A stretch of DNA of 15,088 nt from JADHUC01 sp964617665 (GTDB taxonomy: Bacteria; Planctomycetota; Planctomycetia; Pirellulales; Pirellulaceae). Position 1 is the first letter of the stretch. Each line of letters starts with the position of its first letter. The notes beneath the pieces are model-generated. The model had not been told where the DNA came from, made no database searches, and saw nothing but the letters and a program-made list of their open reading frames with translations. Of this stretch, positions 7,511-14,403 are shown piece after piece. Where the stretch lies: the NCBI GenBank assembly GCA_964617665.1, contig CAZUAH010000328.1:1-15088 (forward strand), written 5' to 3'. The translations under genes and the position numbers were made by a program.

Positions 7511-9181
7511 ATGATAGGAATCGTCGTCCTGGCCGCTGTCGTCGCCATTGGTGGATTCCTCGCGTCTATCCTCGTCTTATGGTTCTATGGTCGCGTTCTA
7601 AAGGCCGAAAAGGTGACACTTGCGCGAGCTGCGGCCGCTTGCCTCCTGATGACCCTCCTCACAATTGCGGCGACACGTGGAACACTCGTGTTCGACGACC
7701 AGCTTCTCGAATTGGCGCCGTGGGCACTTGTTGCCGTGGCGCTCGCGGAACTCTCGGTCGAATTCCTCATTGCCTGCTTATGCGTTTGTTGGCTCTTTCG
7801 CACCTCCTTTGGCCGCGCCGGTCTAATCTGGCTGTGCAGCGTCGTCACCAACCTTGTGCTCGCCATCGCCTTGGCGCTGGCTTTGCGGACCACGTGCGCG
7901 GAGGCGTTTGTCGTGCCGACAGGCGCCATGTCCCCCGCGATTTACGGCATGCATTGCTACAAGGTTTGCGACAACTGTGACTACAAACTTGCCGCTGGTG
8001 TGACCTACCGCTTGGGCTATGCGCCATCAGGGACCGCCGTCACCACCTGTACGAACTGCGGCCATTCTGTCGAGATCCTGCCAAGCGACGCGACGATTTC
8101 CGGCGACCGCATCTTAGCCAGCAAGCTTGCCGAGCCAAGACGTTGGGATCTTGTCGTGTTCCATCCGCCACAGGCCCCCGAAGTGATGTACGTCAAACGA
8201 CTCGTCGGTTTACCAGGAGAAGAGGTCGAGACACGTGAAGGCGACATCTTCATTAATGGCCGACGACAGCGCAAGCTGCCGGGCACGGTCACGGAGCTCT
8301 GGCTGCCAGTCCACGATACAGCCTTCAGACCAGCTACACCGGCGGACGACGAGAAGCGTTGCTGGCGTTCGCCATCTGACGAGGCTCTCTGGCAGTGGGT
8401 CGAAGATGAAGGATGGCGATTCTCCGGAGGACCAGGGCAACACGGCGAGTTGACGTTCTCGGAACCGGTTCTCGATCAGCTTGCTTACAATACCAAAGAC
8501 CGGCCGCACGAAATCGAAGAAGAATGGCAAACAGTTCGTGACGTCAAAGTGGCATGGGCGGTCTCGAAATTCCATGGCGATGGCCGGATGGGGTTCAATT
8601 GGCGATTTGACAAAGACACCGTAACCGCGCGGGTGTCGGCGGGACGCTACGTCGAGATCGTTCAAGTGAATCAGGGTAGTAACGGCGAAACAAGCATGAA
8701 TGCGAAGCAAGATCGTGCGAAGGGAATACTGCCGGCGCCATTGGCAGGCAGCACGTTGACATTCGCGTTTCGCGACGGGATGGCCTACGTGATGCAGGAC
8801 GACAGCCTGATCGCTTCTCTGACGCTGGAGGATGGCGAGGCGGACAGCCTAGCGGACGAGCCGGAGGAAGGCCAACAGATCGGGATATTTGCGGAAAACT
8901 GCGAAGTCGCTCTACAGCGAATCCAGTTGTTTCGGGATGTCTACTATCTCACGATCGAAGAGATGAAGATGGGCTCTTATACGTCAGGGGCCGCACCGAA
9001 TCCGATCCAGCTAAACGACCAACAATACCTTTTCTTCGGCGACAACAGCCGCCAAAGCCGAGATGCCCGATTCTTCGGACCCGTAGCAGCGGATTCCGTA
9101 AAGGGCGTGGTTAGCTGCATCTACTGGCCGCAAGAACGATGGCGACAATTTCGCTCGCCACCAGCGGGCGGGGGAGACTGA
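7511..9181 (+). CDS. lepB: Signal peptidase I (S26) homologue with zinc-ribbon and large insert; catalytic Ser replaced by Ala
   Basis: 556 residues, about twice the length of a usual LepB. There are four predicted membrane helices (about 3-26, 37-55, 69-96, 102-126). S26 boxes follow: VVPTGAMSP (134-142), GDRILASKL (198-206), RWDLVVF (211-217), YVKRLVGLPGEEV (227-239; Lys229 aligns with the general-base Lys) and FFGDNSRQSRDARFFG (509-524). At the nucleophile position of PSGSM the codon at 7925-7927 is GCC, giving Ala139, while Thr137 and Ser141 flank it. Two CxxC pairs (Cys153/156 and Cys180/183) form a probable zinc ribbon. Residues about 255-500 are a beta-rich insert of lectin-like appearance. 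Known S26 enzymes cleave signal peptides outside the membrane with a Ser/Lys dyad; this protein may be inactive, use another residue, or act as a paralogue with another role. The Shine-Dalgarno is good, and the DUF2520 gene follows after 3 nt. Confidence 0.88.
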   Translation: MIGIVVLAAVVAIGGFLASILVLWFYGRVLKAEKVTLARAAAACLLMTLLTIAATRGTLVFDDQLLELAPWALVAVALAELSVEFLIACLCVCWLFRTSFGRAGLIWLCSVVTNLVLAIALALALRTTCAEAFVVPTGAMSPAIYGMHCYKVCDNCDYKLAAGVTYRLGYAPSGTAVTTCTNCGHSVEILPSDATISGDRILASKLAEPRRWDLVVFHPPQAPEVMYVKRLVGLPGEEVETREGDIFINGRRQRKLPGTVTELWLPVHDTAFRPATPADDEKRCWRSPSDEALWQWVEDEGWRFSGGPGQHGELTFSEPVLDQLAYNTKDRPHEIEEEWQTVRDVKVAWAVSKFHGDGRMGFNWRFDKDTVTARVSAGRYVEIVQVNQGSNGETSMNAKQDRAKGILPAPLAGSTLTFAFRDGMAYVMQDDSLIASLTLEDGEADSLADEPEEGQQIGIFAENCEVALQRIQLFRDVYYLTIEEMKMGSYTSGAAPNPIQLNDQQYLFFGDNSRQSRDARFFGPVAADSVKGVVSCIYWPQERWRQFRSPPAGGGD

Positions 9182-9184
9182 TTC

Positions 9185-10093
9185 GTGCCATCAACGCCTG
9201 TTCTTTCGATCGTCGGCCCAAGCAAGGTGGGGACCGCCATTGGCGTGCTTGCTCGCCGGGCGGGATATCAAGTCGCGGCAATTGGCGGGCGCGACCTTGC
9301 CAAGACCCAAGCGGCGGCCGAGCAAATCGGTGGCGGAGTCGTGGCCGGCAGTCCGCTTGACGCGGCCGGGGAAGGCGAGTTGGTGCTGTTGGCTGTTTCG
9401 GACGATGCAATCCAGGACGTGTGCACAGAGTTGGCTGAGGCCAGCGCATTTGCCGCCGGCGCTATCGTAGGTCATTGCAGCGGCGCGTTGGGCAGCGACA
9501 TCCTTCACGTTGCGCGGGATCGTTGCGGTTGCCACATTGCTTCCATTCATCCGCTGCAGACGTTTCCAACCGCGCAATCGGCGATTGACGGGCTGGCGGG
9601 CGCGTTTTGGTTTTCGGAAGGAGACGAACCCGCGGTGAAGGTGCTGAACGATTTCATCGCGGCAATCGGTGGCAAGCCTGTGGGCATTTCTTCGGAGCAA
9701 AAGCCGCTGTATCACGCCGCGGCCGTTTTTGCGTGTAATTACCTGACGGCTCTGATGGATATGGCACTCGCCACTGCACGTGGTGCGGGAGTCGATTCGC
9801 AGACAGCCTGGGAAGCTTTGGAGCCGCTTGTGAAAAACACGATCACGAACATCGGCGTTCTCGGCCCACAAGCCGCGCTCACCGGACCGATCGCGCGTGG
9901 CGACACCGAGACGGCGGTGCGGCACATGAATGCTCTGCACGAATACGATCCTGAACTTGCCAAGCTGTACAGTGCCTTCGGGCAATGGACGATTCAGTTG
10001 GCACGCAAGAATGGCTCGATCGACGAATCCGCCTCGGAGACGCTACGCAGCGTTCTCGGTCTGACAGAAAAACAGGAAGCGACGGATACTTGA
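9185..10093 (+). CDS. Rossmann-like and DUF2520 domain protein (ProC-like NADP-binding fold)
   Basis: 302 residues from GTG 9185. The N-terminal Rossmann start SIVGPSKVGTAIG (about 8-20) resembles the glycine-rich nucleotide loop of ProC/NADP oxidoreductase-like proteins. The DUF2520 half shows the family landmarks HCSGALGSDIL (97-107), HPLQTF (122-127), YHAAAVFACNY (176-186) and LTGPIARGD (232-240). By its fold it probably binds NAD(P) and may be a dehydrogenase, but no reaction or substrate is established for the family. The start follows the signal peptidase stop (9179-9181) by 3 nt, with a Shine-Dalgarno (GGGGGAG, about 9170-9176) inside the end of that gene, so the two are translationally linked. 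The stop TGA at 10091-10093 lies 5 bp from the stop of the opposing kinase gene, leaving no room for a separate terminator. Confidence 0.9.
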   Translation: MPSTPVLSIVGPSKVGTAIGVLARRAGYQVAAIGGRDLAKTQAAAEQIGGGVVAGSPLDAAGEGELVLLAVSDDAIQDVCTELAEASAFAAGAIVGHCSGALGSDILHVARDRCGCHIASIHPLQTFPTAQSAIDGLAGAFWFSEGDEPAVKVLNDFIAAIGGKPVGISSEQKPLYHAAAVFACNYLTALMDMALATARGAGVDSQTAWEALEPLVKNTITNIGVLGPQAALTGPIARGDTETAVRHMNALHEYDPELAKLYSAFGQWTIQLARKNGSIDESASETLRSVLGLTEKQEATDT

Positions 10094-10098
10094 GCCGC

Positions 10099-13000
10099 CT
10101 ATGGACGGCTTGCCTGAGGCCCACCGCCATCCACGTTGGGCGCGACAGCGCCATCCGGCCCCCGTCCTCGGCCAGGGCGGAATTCACCCGGGCCCGTCGT
10201 CCGATTCTCTTTCCTGCGGCCCCAACGCATCTCGTGGCCTGAGCGTGGTTTTCCCTGCGGCGAACGATCGTGCATCTTGTGGGCCCGCTGAAAGATGTCT
10301 GAGGCAAGCTTGCCCTCGCCCGTTTTTTCCAGGAGCATCGCATACGCCATGTAGTTATGGAAAAGGAATCCGCGGAGAGCCCGTTGCTCCGGAGCGGCAG
10401 CGGTTCGTTTCTCCAAGTCCGCGATTGACGATTCCAGCAGCGAGCGAGCTTCGTCGAACTCCGAGCGATCTATCAACAGCCGGGCCAAGGAATCCTTGAC
10501 GATGGCCAGTCCGACCACGTACGACGTCACATCGGGAAAGCCTTCGGCAAGCGACGATTGAATCGCCAACGCATTGCGGTTCAGCTGCTCGATCTCCGCC
10601 AGCAGTGAATCTCGATTCTGTTTGTTTTCGAGACGAGTCTTGTGCTGCAGGCTGCCGGCGAGTTGCAGGTGAATTCGTGCCTGAGAGGCCATGTAAGCCG
10701 GTTCGTTCGGGTAGTTCTCGGCCAGTTCGTCTGCGATCGCCAACGCATTCCGCAATCGGTCCTCGACGCTCGACGATTCTCCCTCCGTTGAGTGCGGCCA
10801 GCCAGGATCGACTCGAGCGTATGTTTCACAGAGATCAAAACGGTAGTCGACCTGTTTAGGAAAATCGCTGCATATTTCTTGCAGCATCGCGATTGCCTTT
10901 TCGAGCTCCTCGGAAAAAGGACCGATCGAACTCTCTCGAAGGCAAAGTGCCATCAGGTGCCGGTAGTCAGGGACGGATGGATGCCGCCCGTTCAATTCCG
11001 TCAGAAGTTCAACAGCGCGATCCAGGTACTCCGAGTTGCCGCTGTGCCCTGCACCAGGTCCAAACATTCTGGGTCCCGATTGGCTGGACCACGGACGAAA
11101 TCCCTTCGGCATGCCGCGTCCACCACGCGGGGCTCGCCTTTCGCCAGACATCGGCCTGGGCGGGCCGGGGCGATCGCCCGGAAAGCGTCGGCGGCCGAGG
11201 TAGTAACAGGTGCGTGCGAGTTCATATCGCGTCTGATCGGAAGCTGAAGATCCTCCCACAGCCAATTCAAGCAGACGGAGTGCGCAAAGGAATGACGCTT
11301 GAGCTTCCTCGAATTTCGCCATGGCCAAATGCACGTTTCCCAACTCGTTGTGCACGCGTGCGATTTCTGCAACGATTTCTCCGTTACCACGCTCTTGATC
11401 GGCTAGATCCTTGTACTTGAGGATTGCTCGTCCGTAGGCTTCTGCAGCTTGATCGAAATTGCCCAGCCGTTGTTGGATGTCACCCACACGGCGATTCGCT
11501 TTGGCAGCTTCGCTGCGGAGTTTTGCGTCGTCGCCGTATTGCTCGGCCAAACGATCGTAGAAAGGCAGAAGGTCGTCCAAAAGAGCTGCATTCTCCTTCG
11601 ATAGCGCGAGACGCGCAGTAAGCTCGACTTCCTCTCCTTCATCGACCTCGACAATCAGTGATTCCGTTCGGGCAACTTGATCGGGCATGAACCGTGCTGC
11701 CACTTTGTCGAGCGCCTCCAGCGAGATCCCCAACGTCGCTTCGGCCTTCTCTCGCTCTTCCTTTTCGCCCTCGAGTGCTTCGCCGATCTTAGTGTTCGCG
11801 TTTCTCGCTTGAACGTAACCGATCGACGCCATTGCCGCGATCAGAACAAGCAGCATTGCTGCAGTGCCAGCCAAAAAGGCAACTGCGCGATTTCGGCGAC
11901 ACCAACGCCAGAGCCGTTCCACCGAAGAGGTCCGCTTCGCCAGAATCGGGCGATCCTCCAGGAAGCACGTCAAGTCGGCCACCAAGTCTCCAGCGGTCTG
12001 GTAGCGATGCTCCGGTTCAGCGGAGGCGGCCTTCAGAACGATCGTCTCCAAGTCACGGGGAATACCGGGCACCAGCTTACGCGGCCGAGTCAATTCGGGC
12101 GCCGACTCGGAACCGAGCAACGCTCGTTTTCGAGCCGTGTCGTCGAACGCCGGCCGCAGAGTGAGCAGTTCGTACAGTGTCAGCCCCAGACTGTAGACAT
12201 CGCTCCTTGACTCCGCTCCGTTACTGAATTGCTCCGGAGCCATGTAGCGAAGCGTTCCGACGATGTCGCCCGTTCGGCTCACATCATCTTGCTCGACTGC
12301 TTTCGCCAACCCAAAATCAGCAACCCAGACAACGCCACGTGAATCCAATAGTAGGTTCGCGGGCTTGATGTCCCGGTGCAGAGTCCCCTGTTCATGCGCG
12401 TAGCTCAGCGCATCGGCCGCTTGAATCCCGATTCGTGCGACGCTGTGCCAATACGTTTGTCCCAAGTGAGAAACTGGCAAGTTGGCCGGAGGTGTGTCGG
12501 CCACCAAATCGACCTTGTTATCGTCGTCGGTGTCGTAGGCGGTGAGTGCGACGGTAGTTGCCGAAGCCTGCGTACGTGGCAAGGACTCGTGCACCTCGGG
12601 CGGAACGTCTATATCTGATGGCGTAACATTGTCTGCGACTATCTCGTGTGCGTCCGAACCGTTCCCACTAATCGTGGATGATGACGAGTCGGAATGCGGG
12701 AATTCCCCGCACAGCAATGCTCGGGCAATGTCCGAGACTTTGTCGTCGCGTCCCGATTGCGAACCGTTGGAGTGATCGGTCCATGCGCGCTCGCCATCGG
12801 ATTGCTCCAAATGTCGAATCACCTCGTCCAATCCGACACCGCGGATGTACTGCATGACGAAATAGTGATAGCCATCGTGTTCGCCCACGCCGAGTATGGG
12901 AACGATGTTCGTATGGTGCAGCTTTGCGGCGGTCCTCGCTTCACGGCGGAATCGTTGCAGTCGTTTTTCGTCAAGCAAGAACTGCTTGGGAAGCACTTTC

Positions 13001-13392
13001 ACCGCAACACGCCGACCCAGCGACTCTTGAACCGCCTCGTAGACGATCCCCATCCCGCCGCGACCTATTTCCGCAAGGATTCGTAAGTCGCCCAGTTGTT
13101 CGATCGTAAGTCTCTCGTCAGCGACGGGGCTGCCAGATTGTTTCTCCTTAGCGACCTTCAGCTTCTCCATGGCAGCGATCGTGGGAAACAACTCGCGTAT
13201 CATCTCGGCACACTCAGGATGCTCCGAGGCGTACTCTTCGATCGACAGTTCTTCTCCACCACGGCAACGTTCGACAAAATCGTCGGCCAGCACCTCGATT
13301 GGGTCGCGGGAGTTGGTGATCGCGTCGCGAGGTTCACCACCTTGCGAAGCGTCATACTCAGATCGAGGGCTGTCCAGTCCGTGGTCATTCAT
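10099..13392 (-). CDS. Transmembrane Ser/Thr protein kinase (PknB/Hanks type) with TPR-like C-terminal region
   Basis: 1097 residues. Order: a planctomycete-type N-terminal motif (LSIEEYASEHPECAEMIRE, about 49-67); kinase domain from about 103 with GRGGMG loop (110-115), Lys132 in VAVKVL, HRD with Asp341, DFG with Asp359, and MAPEQF. The key catalytic residues are present, so it should be active. An acidic, Ser/Thr/Asp-rich insert at about 198-313 separates the hinge from helix E. One membrane helix follows (about 504-526), then a coiled coil and TPR-like helices to about 1040. Arg/Gly/Pro-rich low-complexity segments lie at about 731-784 and 1041-1097. The kinase half should be cytoplasmic and the TPR part outside. 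The start is ATG 13392, preceded by GAGGAG with 7-nt spacing; the upstream ATG at 13467 lies inside a repeat arm. It sits downstream of, and co-directional with, the ECF sigma gene, so the kinase may signal to that sigma factor, as in other planctomycete pairs. Confidence 0.93.
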   Translation of the reverse strand: MNDHGLDSPRSEYDASQGGEPRDAITNSRDPIEVLADDFVERCRGGEELSIEEYASEHPECAEMIRELFPTIAAMEKLKVAKEKQSGSPVADERLTIEQLGDLRILAEIGRGGMGIVYEAVQESLGRRVAVKVLPKQFLLDEKRLQRFRREARTAAKLHHTNIVPILGVGEHDGYHYFVMQYIRGVGLDEVIRHLEQSDGERAWTDHSNGSQSGRDDKVSDIARALLCGEFPHSDSSSSTISGNGSDAHEIVADNVTPSDIDVPPEVHESLPRTQASATTVALTAYDTDDDNKVDLVADTPPANLPVSHLGQTYWHSVARIGIQAADALSYAHEQGTLHRDIKPANLLLDSRGVVWVADFGLAKAVEQDDVSRTGDIVGTLRYMAPEQFSNGAESRSDVYSLGLTLYELLTLRPAFDDTARKRALLGSESAPELTRPRKLVPGIPRDLETIVLKAASAEPEHRYQTAGDLVADLTCFLEDRPILAKRTSSVERLWRWCRRNRAVAFLAGTAAMLLVLIAAMASIGYVQARNANTKIGEALEGEKEEREKAEATLGISLEALDKVAARFMPDQVARTESLIVEVDEGEEVELTARLALSKENAALLDDLLPFYDRLAEQYGDDAKLRSEAAKANRRVGDIQQRLGNFDQAAEAYGRAILKYKDLADQERGNGEIVAEIARVHNELGNVHLAMAKFEEAQASFLCALRLLELAVGGSSASDQTRYELARTCYYLGRRRFPGDRPGPPRPMSGERRAPRGGRGMPKGFRPWSSQSGPRMFGPGAGHSGNSEYLDRAVELLTELNGRHPSVPDYRHLMALCLRESSIGPFSEELEKAIAMLQEICSDFPKQVDYRFDLCETYARVDPGWPHSTEGESSSVEDRLRNALAIADELAENYPNEPAYMASQARIHLQLAGSLQHKTRLENKQNRDSLLAEIEQLNRNALAIQSSLAEGFPDVTSYVVGLAIVKDSLARLLIDRSEFDEARSLLESSIADLEKRTAAAPEQRALRGFLFHNYMAYAMLLEKTGEGKLASDIFQRAHKMHDRSPQGKPRSGHEMRWGRRKENRTTGPGEFRPGRGRGPDGAVAPNVDGGGPQASRP

Positions 13393-13399
13393 GACCGTG

Positions 13400-13405
13400 C
13401 TCCTC
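13400..13405 (-). promoter_or_regulatory. Shine-Dalgarno sequence of the kinase gene
   Basis: Read on the minus strand the bases are GAGGAG, followed by a 7-nt spacer and ATG at 13392. This selects that start over the longer open frame beginning at 13467, whose extra 25 residues would be encoded by the palindromic repeat and look unlike the conserved N-terminus. Confidence 0.8.
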
Positions 13406-13411
13406 TTCCCC

Positions 13412-13542
13412 CAAACTCTTGGGCGAGCGGCAGATAAACTCTGACCCGCCGTAGCGGAAGTCGCCAAGACTTTCGATGATTCACGGTGTCGGCCGAAACT
13501 CTTGGCGAGTTCCGCTACAGGTATATTCCCATCTGCCGCTCG
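13412..13542. repeat. Nested palindromic repeat cluster between sigma factor and kinase genes
   Basis: Two inverted 25-nt copies lie at 13451-13475 and 13494-13518. They match at 23 of 25 positions and are separated by 18 nt. Each copy can also fold alone into a short hairpin (AAGTC/GACTT or AACTC/GAGTT around a GCCAA loop). A third partial copy (AAACTCTTGGGCGAG) lies at 13413-13427. An outer perfect 12-bp inverted repeat, CGAGCGGCAGAT at 13424-13435 and its complement at 13531-13542, encloses the pair. The cluster fills most of the 152-bp gap, starting 2 nt past the sigma stop. It resembles a REP/BIME-type element and could attenuate transcription running into the kinase gene. Confidence 0.75.
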
Positions 13543-13544
13543 TC

Positions 13545-14183
13545 TTATCCCTCGTCGAAGAAACCTGGGATTTGCTCGAGAATGCGCTTTAGCTTCGCAA
13601 TTGCCCTCACGTAGCGAATGCTGGCTGCCTTCTGTTGGATCCCGAGTATCTCCGCCACTTCGCTGTTACTGAGTTCCTCGAAATGTCGCAACGCAAGGAC
13701 TTCGCGGTTCAGAGGCTCCATCGTTTCCAGCGCCTCCTCCAACTGAGCGGCCATTTCCGCTCGTATTGCTGCGCCGCTGGGCGAGGTCATGTGACCAAGC
13801 AGGTGTGCCGCCAGTGAAATCGACGTCGCCTGTGGGTAGCCCCCCCGGTGTATGGACACCTCGCGATTGGCGTCCCGCATCTGAGCATCCAGATGTTGGC
13901 GGTGTGTGTCGATCATCGTTTGCACCACAATCTGCCGCAGCCAAACGAAGAAGGACATCGAGTCGTGACTCAAGTAGTGCTTCACTCGCTGGGCTGCATC
14001 CAAATACGCCTCCTGTAGCACGTCGTCTGCATCCACGCGTCCGCACACTCGCCGATCCAGGCGAAAATGGACCATTCTCCACAAACGGTCGCGATGCACC
14101 GCGAACAACTCGCCAAGCGCTTTGTCGTCTCCATCGTGCAGGCGCTGGACCAACTCGTCGGTAACGCTAGCGGTGTCAGGCAT
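13545..14183 (-). CDS. ECF-type RNA polymerase sigma factor (sigma-70 family)
   Basis: 212 residues, the usual ECF length with only regions 2 and 4. Sigma region 2 is at about 10-97, with the core-binding stretch DADDVLQEAYLDAA (51-64) and SFFVWLRQIVVQTMIDTHRQ (77-96) as the -10-recognition part. Region 4 is at about 142-205, with ALRHFEELSNSEVAEILGI (164-182) and a helix-turn-helix ending in a basic KLKRIL. The Ala-rich linker (123-150) is typical of planctomycete ECF factors tied to Ser/Thr kinases. It directs RNA polymerase to a set of promoters not identifiable here. No anti-sigma factor is encoded next to it; the downstream kinase is the likely regulator. ATG 14183 is taken because the protein starts normally there, although only a weak ribosome site (TAGG) precedes it. 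It is divergent from the EF-hand gene across 220 bp. Confidence 0.93.
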   Translation of the reverse strand: MPDTASVTDELVQRLHDGDDKALGELFAVHRDRLWRMVHFRLDRRVCGRVDADDVLQEAYLDAAQRVKHYLSHDSMSFFVWLRQIVVQTMIDTHRQHLDAQMRDANREVSIHRGGYPQATSISLAAHLLGHMTSPSGAAIRAEMAAQLEEALETMEPLNREVLALRHFEELSNSEVAEILGIQQKAASIRYVRAIAKLKRILEQIPGFFDEG

Positions 14184-14292
14184 TTGTTGCCTAGCAATTG
14201 GAGTAAACGGGAATTAGACTTGCGCTTCTACTGAGAAAAATGCAAGAAACATCCGACGCCGTGTAGAAAACCCATTTGCTGATCCGTTTAAT

Positions 14293-14321
14293 AGCCCAAC
14301 GACGTCGCCGACAGCCCAACG
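14293..14321. promoter_or_regulatory. Direct repeats in the divergent promoter region of the sigma and EF-hand genes (possible operator)
   Basis: The 220-bp gap 14184-14403 must hold promoters for both genes. The most regular signal is AGCCCAACG at 14293-14301 repeated at 14313-14321, a 20-bp period that places both copies on nearly the same DNA face. A CGACGTCG palindrome lies between them. A TTGACC hexamer at 14350-14355 could be a -35 for the EF-hand gene, but no matching -10 was found. GGGG at 14394-14397 is the likely ribosome site for ATG 14404. An operator role is inferred only. Confidence 0.3.
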
Positions 14322-14403
14322 CAGAGGTCCGCATAAGAATTAACCCAGTTTGACCAGATATGTTTCGTTCTGTTTCAGTCCCACGGACAGAAAGGGGAAA
14401 GTC

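Noticed and set aside
7459..7980. 173-codon frame starting ahead of the signal peptidase gene
   Set aside because: Arg/Cys-rich shadow product; the real gene has its own strong ribosome site at 7499-7507 and membrane helices from its first residues.
9191..9985. 264-codon frame antisense to the DUF2520 gene
   Set aside because: No recognisable domain and full overlap with a well-conserved gene.
13393..13467. N-terminal extension of the kinase to ATG 13467
   Set aside because: The extra residues would be encoded by the palindromic repeat; the GAGGAG site at 13400-13405 points to ATG 13392.
13424..13542. CRISPR-like array
   Set aside because: There are only two full copies, inverted rather than direct, with no uniform spacers or cas genes.
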